From the NCBI GenBank assembly GCA_039621445.1, contig CP154954.1:15704140-15768139 (forward strand): a stretch of 64,000 nt of DNA. Reading direction: 5' to 3'. Positions 42,801 to 55,945 of this stretch are shown here, in pieces. The translations under genes and the position numbers were made by a program. Below the pieces are notes generated by a model that did no database searches, had not been told where the DNA came from, and saw only the letters and a list, made by a program, of their open reading frames with translations. Numbering within the stretch: position 1 is the stretch's first letter; each line of letters begins with the position of its first letter. Source of the DNA: Euglena gracilis. Lineage: Eukaryota; Euglenida; Euglenophyceae; Euglenales.

Positions 42801-45425
42801 GTCCACCGACTAGTCGGCCGACTAAGGGGTGGGTGTGTAGCCGGGGGTGGGGTGGTGGGTAGTCGGCCGACTAGTCGGCCGACTACCCACTCTAATGTAC
42901 TAACGGGTCAAAACCGCCGACTTTTAAGCCCCCCCCCTGGTAAAAAAAAATGTCTAAATCACCTCAACGCCGGTCGAAACCGACCCAAATGGCTCCAGAA
43001 CCCCCCAATCGGGGGTGAATATACAAAAAAATTGGGGGAAAATGTCCATTTTGGGCCACTTTTGACAAAAGTACACCTCTCCCCATTGAATTTTCAGTAT
43101 AAGTCAAAATTTGCACAAAAAAAGGGTCTTATCCCCCAAGTCTATAGCCAACATAGAAGGGATTTTGTTATTTGAGGGGGTGCGGGGGGGGCGGAGCCCC
43201 CCCCGCCTATGCCAAAGTAAGCCACAAAAACGACTTAGCCCCCGAGTATGTTGCCAACACAGAAGGGATTTTGTTATTTGAGGGGGGGTGCGGGGGGGGG
43301 GGCGGAGCCCCCCCCCGCCTATGCCAAAGTGAGCCACAAAAACGACTTAGCCCCCGAATATGTTGCCAACAGAAAAGGGATTTTGTTATTTGAGGGGGGG
43401 GGTGCGGGGGGGGGCGAGCCCCCCCCGCCTATGCCAAAGTGAGCCACAAAACGACTTAGCCCCCGAGTATGTTGCAAACACAGAAGGGATTTTGTTATTT
43501 GAGGGGGGGTGCGGGGGGGCGGAGCCCCCCACGCCTATGCCAATGTGAGCCACAAAAACGACTTAGCCCCCGAGTATGTTGCAAACACAGAAGGGATTTT
43601 GTTATTTGAGGGGGGGGGGTGGTGTGGGGGGGGGGCGGAGCCCCCCCCCCGCCTATGCAAAGTGAGCCACAAAAACGACTTAGCCCCCGAGTACGTTGCC
43701 AACACAGAAGGGATTTTGTTATTTGAGTCTCGGATTGGGGTGAGGGGAGTTTTCTGCCTCTCGTGATGCAAAACGCAGATTGCAGATTGCATTTCTAAAG
43801 GATTTTAATGTAATCCCTGTTTTTTCATCATTGGTTTTTTACCCCTCCGTCAAGGGCTGACCAAAGATTTCCATCTGGGGGTGTTTATTTAGGCGTAAGA
43901 CACTTATTTGGACCCATCCGGACCATTTCCGGGTGATTTGGGCCCGCCACAGACCATTTTTATGACCGCCGACTAGCCACCGACTAGATTGCATTGGATT
44001 TTGTTCATGGGGGGGGGGGGGCTTGTCGGCGGTTTTGACCCGTTAGTACATTAGAGTGGGTAGTCGGCCGACTAGTTGGCCGACTACACTACCCCCCCCC
44101 CCTGTCTCGCCGACTAGCTAGGACTAGTCGGTGGACCAATTGGGTAGTCGGCCGACTAGTCGGCCGACTACCCACTACCCCCCCCCCCCAGTCTACCGCC
44201 TTGCGCCCAACTTGGCATACACAAAATTGGGTGGATATTGCAATTTTTCACGAGAAAATTTGGTGACAAATTGCATATTACATCAAGTTAAAGTGAGAGG
44301 CGCACAAAAGAAAAATATTTGGCATACATATTTGGTAAAACCCCAAACTTCAAAGTCCTGAAAGTGAGCCCCCCCACAAATAAAAACCACCAGTGGTTTG
44401 GTTTTCAAAAAGCCGTCCCTTGTACTGCAAAGACCCCAGGGTCCATTTGAGGAGGAGCAGAAACAATTTTGGTGGATATTGCGTTTTTTTTTCTTCACAC
44501 AGAACGACCCTTTGGCAAAAATCGCGAATTTTGGGGGAAGCAGGTCAGGGAGATTTTGGTAAATAAAAAATAACAAAAAATTTGTAAATAAAAAATGAAA
44601 ATTTTGTGAATAAACATAATGAGAATTTTGTTAAAAAGATTCGGTAAATGTAAAAACTGGAATTCAACTGCATTTCGAAGGCGGTCTACCCCCCCCCCCG
44701 CCCCTGAGGGCGTTGAAATCCCACCCATTAAGTCCGGGGGGGGGGGGCGCTTTATGTTTTGGGTTATTGCAAACAGGGGGACGCCCTTTCTGGGAGGGCC
44801 GGGGTCGGCCGCCGCCCTGTTCCAGACCAGCACCGTGGAGTGCCTGGCGGTGAAGAACTGCAACTGGGCCGACGCCCACCTCGAGGCCTTGGGGGAGGCG
44901 GGCCGCCGCGACGAGCACCTCCTCACCCATCTGCGGTGTGTTGTAGTGTGTGTCTCAATATGTTGTAGTGTGTGTGTGTGTGTGTATGTGTGTATGTGTG
45001 TATGTGTGTATGTGTGTGTATGTGTGTATGTGTGTGTATGTGCGTGTATGTGTGCATGTGTGTGAATGTGTGTGTATGTGTGTGTATGTGTGTGTATGTG
45101 TGTGTATGTGTGTGTATGTGTGTATTGTGTGTGAATGTGTGTGTATGTGTGTGTATGTGTGTATGTGTGTATGTGTGTGTGTTTGTGTGTGTGTGTGCGT
45201 ATGTGTGTGTATGTTGTGTGTCTGCGTGTGTGTATGTGTGTATGTGTGTATGTGTGTGTGTTTGTGCACGCGCGTGTGTGCATGGGGTGGTTCAGGTCTC
45301 GAATTTCCGCCACCACAGGTGCCTCCACCTCACCGGTACCTTCAGCCGGCCGGTGATGGACGCGTTTGTGCAGGGGCTGGACTGCCTGGACCCCCGCCTG
45401 TGCCGCTCCTTTTGTACCCCCAAGG
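39802..45425 (+). CDS. Unrecognised multi-exon gene with acidic and leucine-rich-repeat-like exons
   Basis: I do not recognise the protein. Likely exons: 39802-39867 (ATG; MAEPRLGPERLQAV, donor CAG/GTCCCC), 40252-~40320 (ELLLKSWDENRLFSERPEE), ~41011-41095 (LEEEELQMGG), 41321-41361 (WQDGADDEPEIE), 41884-41942 (DKDLEALSSLLLDQVDLE), 42052-42146 (VAMVLEDVAIDTEIAQWVV), 42600-42663 (LLCLVRCQLDIPTLLSW), 44826-44935 (TVECLAVKNCNWADAHLEAL), 45319-45425 (LRCLHLTGTFSRPVMDAF). From 41321 to 45425 the phases agree and every border is GT-AG. The last two exons read LxxLxLxxC, like ribonuclease-inhibitor-type repeats. The joins between 40252 and 41321 are not resolved, and the 3' end probably lies further downstream. 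The intron 42664-44825 carries a foldback element. Confidence 0.55.
41385..41775. repeat. Repeated GGCTTTATATTTGGGGGG motif
   Basis: The motif occurs about six times in direct orientation (41445-41505, 41685-41770) and once inverted (41388-41404, CCCCAAATATTAAGCCC). Intronic in the unrecognised gene; it may be a small decayed inverted-repeat element. Confidence 0.5.
42722..44215. mobile_element. Foldback element with palindromic arms, tandem core and candidate 8-bp target duplication
   Basis: CAACTTGG occurs at 42722-42729 and 44208-44215. Just inside, ~200-bp arms are inverted copies: the left reads CGGTAGACTGGGGG, then GGGTAGTCGGCCGACTAG units, then CTAATGTACTAACGGGTC; the right has the complements in reverse order. 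Each arm repeats the perfect palindrome TAGTCGGCCGACTA several times. The centre (43130-43735) is six tandem ~105-119-bp units. No transposase frame is present, so it is non-autonomous. The 8-bp duplication is the size made by hAT transposases, but the superfamily is not proven. It sits in an intron of the gene at 39802. Confidence 0.75.
43130..43735. repeat. Six tandem ~110-bp units inside the foldback element
   Basis: Units start near 43133, 43239, 43351, 43462, 43567 and 43686, each with CCCCGAGTATGTTGCCAAC, AGAAGGGATTTTGTTATTTG, a G-run/C-run hairpin (GGGCGGAGCCCC) and GCCTATGCCAAAGTGAGCC. Differences are mostly in the length of the G and C runs. There are no unique spacers, so it is not a CRISPR array. 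Confidence 0.92.
44945..45280. repeat. TGTGTATG/TG microsatellite
   Basis: About 330 bp of TG with regular TGTGTATG units between exons 44826-44935 and 45319-45425. Cys/Val and His/Thr frames here are artefacts. Confidence 0.95.
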
Positions 45426-48400
45426 GTGAGCCAGAATGGCTTTTGCCTTTCTGGTGTCTCTCCCTGCCTGTCTGCTGCCTTTGGGAATCGCACGGCCCGG
45501 GCCAGTTGGAGGAGGTGCGTCGCGGGAGTGCGGCCGAACTGAGGCCAGCCAGTCTGAACCCTAACCCTTGCGCCGTTCACTAACCCCAGGGTATACCGTA
45601 TCGTAAATATTGCAAGTGTTTGCTAATACTCCGGGGGGAGTAATAAAGCACACCCTTGGTGTGGCATTTTTTTTTATTTTCCATATTATCTGTTTATACA
45701 GACACACCCATATGTACAGCTATGGCAGCCTCCAATTAAAGGGCCCCCAGAGGGGGCCCTTTAGTTGGATCGGGGGGCGGCAAATTTTTTTTCTGTTCAT
45801 GATGTAGTAGGGTTATAGGGTTAAAGAAAACATATATATATAGATATATATATATATATACATACATATATATGTATGTATGTATGTATATATGAATGTA
45901 TATATATATATGTATATATCATGTTGTTGTTGTTGTTGTTGTTGCTATATCATTGGAATATTTCCCTTTTTGTATACTACCCGCCCCTCCCCCCGTGCAA
46001 TTGACGCCCCCGGGCAATTGTCACCCCTGGCTGTGCCGGCCAGTTTGTCACCCCGGGAAATTGGCACCCCCTTCCGTGCTGCCCAATTTGTCACCCCCGC
46101 ATTTGCAGTATTGCATTGTGAACTCTCTTTTCACCGACAACTCGATTGATCTTCTATTTCGCTACAACTTGCTAAGAATTTTCACACGCCAAACGCTCTG
46201 TACAATACCACGACCATTTTTCCTGTGTTCATTTGTGTTTCCGTTGGTTTTCTTGGTCATTTGGATTAAATGTGATTTACATGGGTGGGCAATTCACGCC
46301 CCCGGGCAATTGACGCCCCCGAGCAATTGTCACCCCCCCCTCTGTGCTGGCCAAATTGTCACCCCGGGAAATTGTCACCCCCCTCCGTGCTGCCCAATTT
46401 GTCACGCGACAATTGCCCGGGGGGTAAATATTTTATATTGTTGTCCTTTTCTCACACATGCCATATTTCAAGATTATATACATCTTGTTACATATATACA
46501 TCTTGTTAAGCATTTCAACTTCATTATGTGTTATTAATATGCCTGTGCAAAGGTGCTTTCCGGAGGTGTTTCTGCTTTATTTGAGAATTTTTATCTGCCT
46601 GTGACATTATTCCTCAACAAGGGAGGAGGGAGGTTTGCTTTTGAGGGTTGTCCGCCGGGGATGGTCGAATCGGGTATGCCCCCGTTGTCCTTGGAATTCC
46701 TGAAGAATGAAACGCACAGGGCGAAATTTCGAAGTTGGCCCATGAGCCTCGACAGGCTAAACCCTGGGGGGAAGGTTGGTCTCGGAATTCCCTGGGATGC
46801 CTGCCCGGGTAAGCACGGGGGGAGGGGTTACACGGGGGGGGGGGTGACATGGGGGGTGACACGGGGGAGGGGGGGGGGGGGCACGGGGACACAGGGGGGG
46901 GACACGGGGGGGTGACATGGGGGGGGGTGACACGGGGGGGTGACACGGGGGTGACATGGGGGGGGTGACACGGGGGGGGGGTGACACGGGGGGGACGGGG
47001 GGGGGGGGGGGGGGGGACACGGGGGGGTCACGGGGGTGGGTGGGGGGGGGGGGGACATGGGGGGTGATACAGGGGGGACATGGGGGGTGACACGGGGGTG
47101 ACACGGGGCGGACACAGGGGTGAGAAGAAGCCTTAGTGCAACTAAGGGGGACACAGGGGTGACACGGGGGGTGACACGGGGGGGGGGTCATTGGGATGAC
47201 ACGGGAAAGGGGGGGTGACACGGGGGGGGTGACACAGGGGTTACACGGGGGAGGGGGGTGACGCGGGGGGGTGGCATGGGGGAGGGGGGGGACATGGGGG
47301 GTGCACGGGGGGGGGGGGAGACACGGGGGGGGGGGGTGACATGGGGGTGACACCGGGGGGGGTGACACGGGGGGGGTGACACGGGGGGGGTGACACGGGG
47401 GGGTGACACGGGGGAGGGGGGGTGACACGGGGGGGATGACACGGGGACACGGGGGGGTGACATGGGGGTGACACGGGGGAGGGGGGGGGTGACACGGGCA
47501 GGGGATTTCTTAAGCCGGAGGGTACCCAGCCAGCCAGCCAGCCAGCCAGCTCAAATCCAGCCAGCAGCCCAAATTCGGGCTGGCAGCGCCCCCCCGGGGC
47601 TTGAGTGAAATAAAGTCGGGTCCAGCCCGGCCGGAGGCCGGGCCAGCTGGCCGCAGGCTGGCCAGCCAACTGGGCTACCCAGGTCACCTATCCCTGCATT
47701 TCTCCCCCTCACCACAGCTTCCTCCATCACAGCCCACCAGCCTTGCTCTAGCTCCATCCACCAAAACGTCGAAGATGGCAAAAAATTTTGGAAATTTTTG
47801 TTTTTCGCCGACCCAGCCCATCCCAGCCCCCTCCAGCCCCGGACCCCCCTCCCCCCCCCCTATCCCCCCGGGTGGGTCCAGCCAGCCAGCCAGCCAGCTC
47901 AAATCAAGCCAGCAGCCTTTTTGCTAGCCGGAGGCTGGACCCCCCCCCCCCGGGGGGTCCTTAAGAAATCCCCTGGACACGGGGAGTGACACGGGGGGAC
48001 ATTGGGGGTGACACGGGGGGTCTTCGAGATTGAAGTGGGGCCAAATGAAAAGTGCCCTGCGGGAGAGCAGCGGCACGCATTCTCCAGCTGGAGGCGCTGT
48101 ACGTGCCGGCCAAGTTTGCGGAGGCGGTGCGCGGCAGCGCTTTGGCGGAACGCCGGCCGGCGCTGCGGGTCAACGGCCAGCAGGACCGAACCTCCAAGCC
48201 CGGCGCAACCCCACAGGGGAGGGGCTGAGCGTTGTTGACCTCTGCACCCATGTTGCTGTAGCTGGCTGGCCATTGTGGCCACCGTCCCCCCCCCTTCGAT
48301 GTGTCAAGTGTATGCTGCCATCCACATGGTCCCTCCCAGCAGGTACCACAGGCACCCACCAAACGAGCTTATGTCTGACCAGTTCTCCAATTGAACCCCA

Positions 48401-49310
48401 TTTATTACCCATGATTTGGTTGCCAACCATGAAATCATTCCCACGGATCATGCGCATCATTCATTCTGGGAATGTGCGCCGCAGATGGACTTTTGCCATC
48501 GCATCACTGCCGGAGAATTTGTCATTTTGATATGAATTTTTATGGCTTTTGTTTTTTCGCAAGATGGTACAGTGTGCAGATAGAGATATTTCCATGTCCA
48601 TTTATTTGCACTTTGCACATGGCTCTCGTATGCTGGATGTGCAATCAACTGGCGAAATGAATAGATGCAATCAACAAAATCATTTGTGCATATTGTGCAT
48701 GCAAACTGGGATTTATTTATGCCAGATTTGTGTTTATTGCATTTGGTGTGAGCGTTGTGTGTCCGGGGTTACCATCGTATGTGCTTGCAAACCAACTTTC
48801 AACCAGGAAAACCAGGAAAAAATTTTCAACCAGGAAAAATATTATTCGTCAAACACTCTGTGTATTTGCGGCAGTGGGTATTTACAATGTGACATCGTTG
48901 TGTTTTGTGAAAGCTGTATGTTCTGCTGGTTTGAGTGAGAACCAAGCCTCAACTCCTGTTGTTTTTCCCCCCCGCCAGACAAAAGTGGGAATTCCAATTG
49001 AGAGAAGGCTTAAGGAATTAGGTAATTAAGTAAAGGCGATTATGCAGTTCTTCATAAATTGAAAGCTAAATTGGCTGAGGGCACATTTGTTCTTTGTTTC
49101 CATTTTTCCTCGCTTTTTTCATTTCATTTCAATTTCATTTTTCCCCCATATCAATTATTTCTTTTGTTGTCCGGAGTTTCATTGGGGCTGTGATCTGTTC
49201 TTTTCCTCAATAACTCAGCAATGTGTCTTTCGTGGACACCTCTTTCGCTTCTTCTTTTCAGTTTAACAATTTACAGTCTCCTCCTTTGTCGGTATTGCAT
49301 TAACCATATG
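45426..49310. other. Repeat-rich spacer
   Basis: Holds a TA/TG stretch (45828-45935), two copies of a CCCCGGGCAATTGTCACCCC block (45985-46115 and 46285-46435), a G-rich array (46805-47500) and a GGCCGGAGGCCGG-containing block (47540-47960) also found at 60030-60450. One coding-like exon, 48088-48168, reads LEALYVPAKFAEAVRGSALAERRPALR in two contiguous halves, with acceptor CTCCAG and donor CGG/GTCAAC; its gene is unknown. Confidence 0.5.
46805..47500. repeat. GGGGGTGACACG array
   Basis: About 700 bp of strongly strand-biased G-rich units (GGGGGGTGACAC with variable G-run length). The minus strand reads Pro/Cys/His-rich in all frames because of this, which I regard as non-coding. Confidence 0.93.
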
Positions 49311-49837
49311 TGTTGCCCATGATCAATCAGCCACTTCAACTATCACTGATGGGTTCCACAGAAAGGTATGCAGTTGTTGAGGTTTGGATACCGTGCCGGG
49401 TGAACATTCTGCCAACTGCCCAACTCCGTCGCGGTTCCCGGAGGTGGGTTGAGTTCAGGGGTTTTCGGAGGTTTTCAAAATGTCGAAAATGCAAAATTTT
49501 TTAGAAATTTTTTTTTTTCTTAGCCCCAGCCCAGCCCAGCCCCCTCCAGCCCTTGACCCCCCCCCCCTCCCCCCTGGTTGAACCCCGGGGGGGGGGGTCC
49601 AACCAGCAGCTCCTTTTCAGCCAGCAGCCTTTTTTCCAGCCGGGGGGTGGCCCCCCGGGGGGGGGTCCTTAAGAAAACCCCTGGTTGAGGTGGTCGGGTT
49701 GAGGTGGTCGGGTATTGGCCGTCCGGGTGGACGCGCCCCCTGCCCCCCTCCACCTGGTCGCTGGCTTGTGCCATTTGCCATCGTCCGCCATCGTCCGTCG
49801 CCCCAGGTTCCACTTCCCCTCCTCTTCCCCCGCGGCC

Positions 49838-51995
49838 ATGGCTGAGAAGGGCGACTACGAGATGCGCAACAAGCACTACGAGTGCTCCCACTGCAGCAAA
49901 CACTTCCTGAGGCTGGGCCGCCCACGGCTGCGTGGCAAGGAAAGAGCTCCAAACTGATGTGTGAGAACAAGTGCAATACACACAGCACAGGGAAAGGGAA
50001 AGGCAGCCCTGAACTACCCCCCCCCAGGTGTTCCAGTAAGTGATGGGGGTTCCATTTCTTTTAAATCAACCTGATGGCGGTTTTGTCGCATTTTTTGGTG
50101 CTTTTGGTAGGTAATTTTTGGAATAGGGTTAGGGTCTCCTTGGTTGGGGTTGGGAGTTCGGCTTAGACCATCCTTCCAAACCCTCCATGCTATTTTCAAG
50201 GTCACGAAAATGCAGGCAATTTCCGTTCGAAGCCCTCTTGCTCTTAGGCGGCCTAACTCGTATTTGAGGTTTTGAATTTTTCATTGCGCCTAAGCGCAAT
50301 GTTGCAAACATTCTGAAACCCAGCGGTGAAACCCACCCTTTTGACCCTCTGGTTCTGCGGGGACCCTCCACAGAGGCATGTGCATCATTTGCCGATGTTG
50401 GGACCTGGGGAACAGGCCCAATTTTGGTGTTTTTCAGCCTATGCACCATTTTTAAGACCGTTCAAAACCCTGGGTTTGAACTCCGGGACACGTGAATTTT
50501 CCCCAAAAAGGGCCCCATTGTGAGTTCCTCGTTTTTGAAGCCTTGGCTGTGTTCCCCAGATGGTGCTACACAGGCTCGGTGAATTTTGGCCCTTTTTGTT
50601 GCTTTTTTTTTGGCTCTGCGATATGCCCGTGAAGGGTTGCCTGCTGAGGCGTCCAGAGGGTGGACTCTACACACACATTGTGAAAAAGCGGCGTGTCACA
50701 GAGTTGTGATCCCTGGGGGCAACAGCCACGCTGTGGAACAATTTTAAAAATTGTATTTTTATTGCGCTTTGGCGCTATGTAATTCTTAAATTTTCATTCT
50801 TTCACAAACCTGCCCATTGCGCAGTGGCGCAATGAAAACACATGAACATGTTGCAAGTGTGACAATGGTCACCCACATATGGAATTACAAAAAATTGAAG
50901 ACATTGCGCCAAAGCTCAACGCGTTTTGTAATAAAAAAAAATTGTTGCGACAGAGCGCAGCTGTGCAATGGAGTACCCTCGTTTCATTACCCGGCGCTTT
51001 GGGTTCATTCACACTGTGCCCGCAGACCGCAGAGTTCCAAGTCTTTCCAGCAGAGTTCCAATTTGCTCTCAGCCCCCGGCCCTGGGGGTGTCGGGAGACA
51101 CTAATGCAGATTGTCCTGAACCTCAGGCCTCGGTGTTCGAAAACATAATTTTTTTGACATTGCGCGTCGGCGCAATTTTACAGTCACTTTCAAAGCTAAG
51201 TGCAAGTTAGCCGCCTGAGTTGTTTAGGGCGAGGGGGGTCAACCCCCCTGTGTCATTTGGACCCCAGGTTCAGTAGGGCTGCCATAAAAAAATATTGAAT
51301 TTAAAGGCGAAGAAGGCCAGATAACAGGGTATTTACAAGAAGTTTACGTTTATGTCCATTCATGTGAGTATGTGTATATGCCGCCTTTTGAATGGTAATG
51401 TTATGCAGCTGTGAAGTCATCTGTATGATCACGTGCGGGTGACAAAGCATATGTGCGTCCGCTGCCTGTCGTGTGACAGGTATCCTGCTCGGCTGCTTCG
51501 AATTCATGCATGTGCTTTCCTCCAGCGGTATTTTAACGGAATTCAGCTGTGCAGGCAGTTGCAAAAATACACTCCCCCTTCTCCCAGCGACATCACGACG
51601 TGGAAAGAGCGGCTGCGGCATTATGCTCTCACGAAGCACGCCTTAGTGGATGGTCCCATGTTTGTTGCGCAGGTGTGTGTTTTAGTGTCGCGTTGTGTTT
51701 CGACAGCGACTTTGAAGTCCGTAAATTTTGTGTCTCTCTTTGGCTGCTGACGTTTGCATCTGTTTCTGTCCTGTTGTTTCCTTCCTGCTGAGCCGCTGTA
51801 ACCGAAGCGGCGTTTCAGTTGGAGAGGACCCCATTGCCCTGCGGGTTCAAGCCAACCACCAGCTTGTGTGAAAGTGACCCACTTTTGCGTTTGAAAGTGG
51901 AAAATGTGAATTCGCTTCGGCACAACCCTGACCTGAGTGAAGTTCAACACCTTTTGAACGAGATGGTGTCCATTTTTCCCCAAAATGTCACCTGA
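49838..51995 (+). CDS. Unrecognised zinc-finger-like gene, copy 1
   Basis: I do not recognise the family. The start ATG 49838 lies 31 bases after a CGCCCCAG acceptor, fitting a trans-spliced 5' end. The first exon reads MAEKGDYEMRNKHYECSHC then SKHFLRLG, a CxxC...H motif. Its donor is not resolved. Later parts are clear: an open stretch from about 51433 with CVRCLSCDR; 51526-51672 (49 codons; begins RYFNGIQLCRQLQKY, contains ITTWKERLRHYAL, donor CAG/GTGTGT); and a terminal exon 51819-51995 (58 codons; LERTPLPCGFKPTT ... MVSIFPQNVT, TGA), acceptor GTTTCAG. The phases of the last two exons agree. The 51433-51750 frame is identical in copy 2. Confidence 0.6.
50283..51176. repeat. Recurrent ATTGCGC...GCGCAAT short palindromes
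   Basis: ATTGCGCCTAAGCGCAAT (50284), ATTGCGCTTTGGCGCTAT (50761), ATTGCGCAGTGGCGCAAT (50816), ATTGCGCCAAAGCTCAAC (50904) and ATTGCGCGTCGGCGCAAT (51159) are spread over 0.9 kb inside the zinc-finger gene and repeated in copy 2, with small changes. Each would fold as a 7-bp stem with a 4-base loop. Confidence 0.7.
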
Positions 51996-52129
51996 ATCGA
52001 TGAGTTTGCAAGAAAAGTTTTTTGGTTCTTAAGATTTTTCCCACCAGCAGCCTTTTTCCAAAGGTGGACCCCATCCTCTATCAGCAGGGGGGGGGGGAGG
52101 ACTGCGCTGCGGACTGTTCCGGCTTTTTT

Positions 52130-52885
52130 GGCATTTTTTTGTGCATTTTTGTCAATTTTTTAAAAAATGAGCCTTTTTGCGCATTTTTGCGCATTTTTTT
52201 GCGCATTTTTTGCACATTCTCCCCCCCATTTTTTCACATTTTCCATTTTTGGGCATTTTTTGCCCAATTTTGCACATTTTCCAATTTTGCTCATTTTTTT
52301 GCGCATTTTTGTCAATTTTTCAAAAATGCGCATTTTTTTTCGCATTTTTTGCACATTTTTCCCCTGTTTTTGCACATTTTCCTTTTTTTGCGCATTTTTT
52401 TTTGCGCAGTTTTTTTTTTTGCACAATTTTCCATTTATGCGCATTTTCCACCCAAATCACATGCTCACCGAACCCATTTTCGCACTTTTTTTCCACCCAA
52501 GGGACCCGCCTCAAGAGAAAACCCTTGGATGATGAGGTGTGTGTACTCATCCAATGACGATGAGGACACTAGGGGTTTCAGAGACCCCACATTGACACGT
52601 AACCAAGGCGGGAATCCCACTCCCCTGGTCACAAGTAAGGGGCACCATTGCTGACATTGTTTGTTATGGTGAACGGAGAGTGACGCCTTGGTCATGCATT
52701 TTTTGGCCAAAATGCCTTAATTTCAGCTTTTTTAGGTGATTTTGGTTTAATTTTGGGTTTATTGTTGGAAATTTTTCTAAGTCCTTTTTCCCTTAGGAAT
52801 GACACAAACTCAGCGCATTTTTTTGCGCATTTTTTTGCGCATTTTTGCGCATTTTTCCCGAGGGCCGTCCAGCGCATTTCCCCCC
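52130..52885. repeat. GCGCATTTTT-rich dispersed repeat, copy B
   Basis: Same ordered blocks as 27130-27790 (T-rich GCGCATTTTT units, CCCCTGGTCACAAGTAAG, GACATTGTT.GTTATGG, GGAGAGTGACGC, AAATTTTTCTAAGTCC). It lies between the zinc-finger-like gene and the next gene. Confidence 0.85.
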
Positions 52886-53106
52886 CATGTATCAGTAAAT
52901 TTTATGTTTTGCCCCCCCCCCAAATAACAGAGGGTGGTTGGCGCCCCCAAATTGTCCCCTGCAACGTTTTTTATTTGTCTATTTCTCCCTTGCTCCGTTA
53001 TTTAGAAAACCCCATAAATTACGTTTTCTTCAGATAATCTGGTACCCAAATATTATAAAATATTCTCTTTATTGTTTGTATTGAATTTTATGTTTCTATT
53101 TGTCAG

Positions 53107-55445
<2,339 letters not shown>

Positions 55446-55639
55446 GTAATCCAGAGCAGGCAGTTGCACGGCCCGCGGTGCACTGTGTTCTTTTGGTGAC
55501 GTGGGGATAAACGGCAGGGCCAGGCGTGGGCGGCAGTGTGGGTTCTGCACAATCTGCACCCTCTGGAACCACAACTGTGCAAACGCCGAGAATGGTTTTT
55601 TTTTATGCACGCATCCTTGAGTGTCTTGGGGTCAGGGTT

Positions 55640-55945
55640 TTTTTTAAATCTTGGACCCCCAAGATGAAAAATTACTCTTGGACCCCCAAGGGGGAGGGGG
55701 GGTTTAGGGTGGGTCTGGCTGAGCCCCCCCCCCCCTCCCGGCGGGGTCCCCAGGGGGGGGGGATATACTTTTCAGCGCCAAAAGCGCCGAAAATTTTTGA
55801 AAAGGTGCTATTTTAGCATTTTTTTCGATTTTTTTGTCCATTTTCGGGTGAAAGTGAGAGGGTCCCCCGGGACCCCCCCCGGCCCCACAGGCCCCCCCCC
55901 CTCAGGGGGGGGGTGGCCCCCCCCCCCCGGTCTTAAACAGCAACC
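55640..55945. repeat. GC-rich dispersed repeat, copy 2
   Basis: Same block order as 4860-5135: GGTCTGGCTGAGCCCCCC, GGATATACTTTTCAGCGCC, AAAAGGTGCTATTTTAGCA, GGGTCCCCCGGGACCC, then CGGTCTTAAA. Confidence 0.7.

Noticed and set aside
43130-43735. CRISPR-like array
   Set aside because: Units are tandem without unique spacers, in a eukaryotic intron and inside a foldback element.
46757-47687. Pro/Cys/His-rich minus-strand frames
   Set aside because: All minus frames are open because of the G-rich array; no family motif or splice context.
52160-52550. Lys/Cys/Asn-rich minus frames and Phe/His plus frames near 52.2, 62.8, 27.1 and 37.0 kb
   Set aside because: They follow the TTTTTGCGCATTTTT repeat units and recur wherever the repeat does; no coding context.
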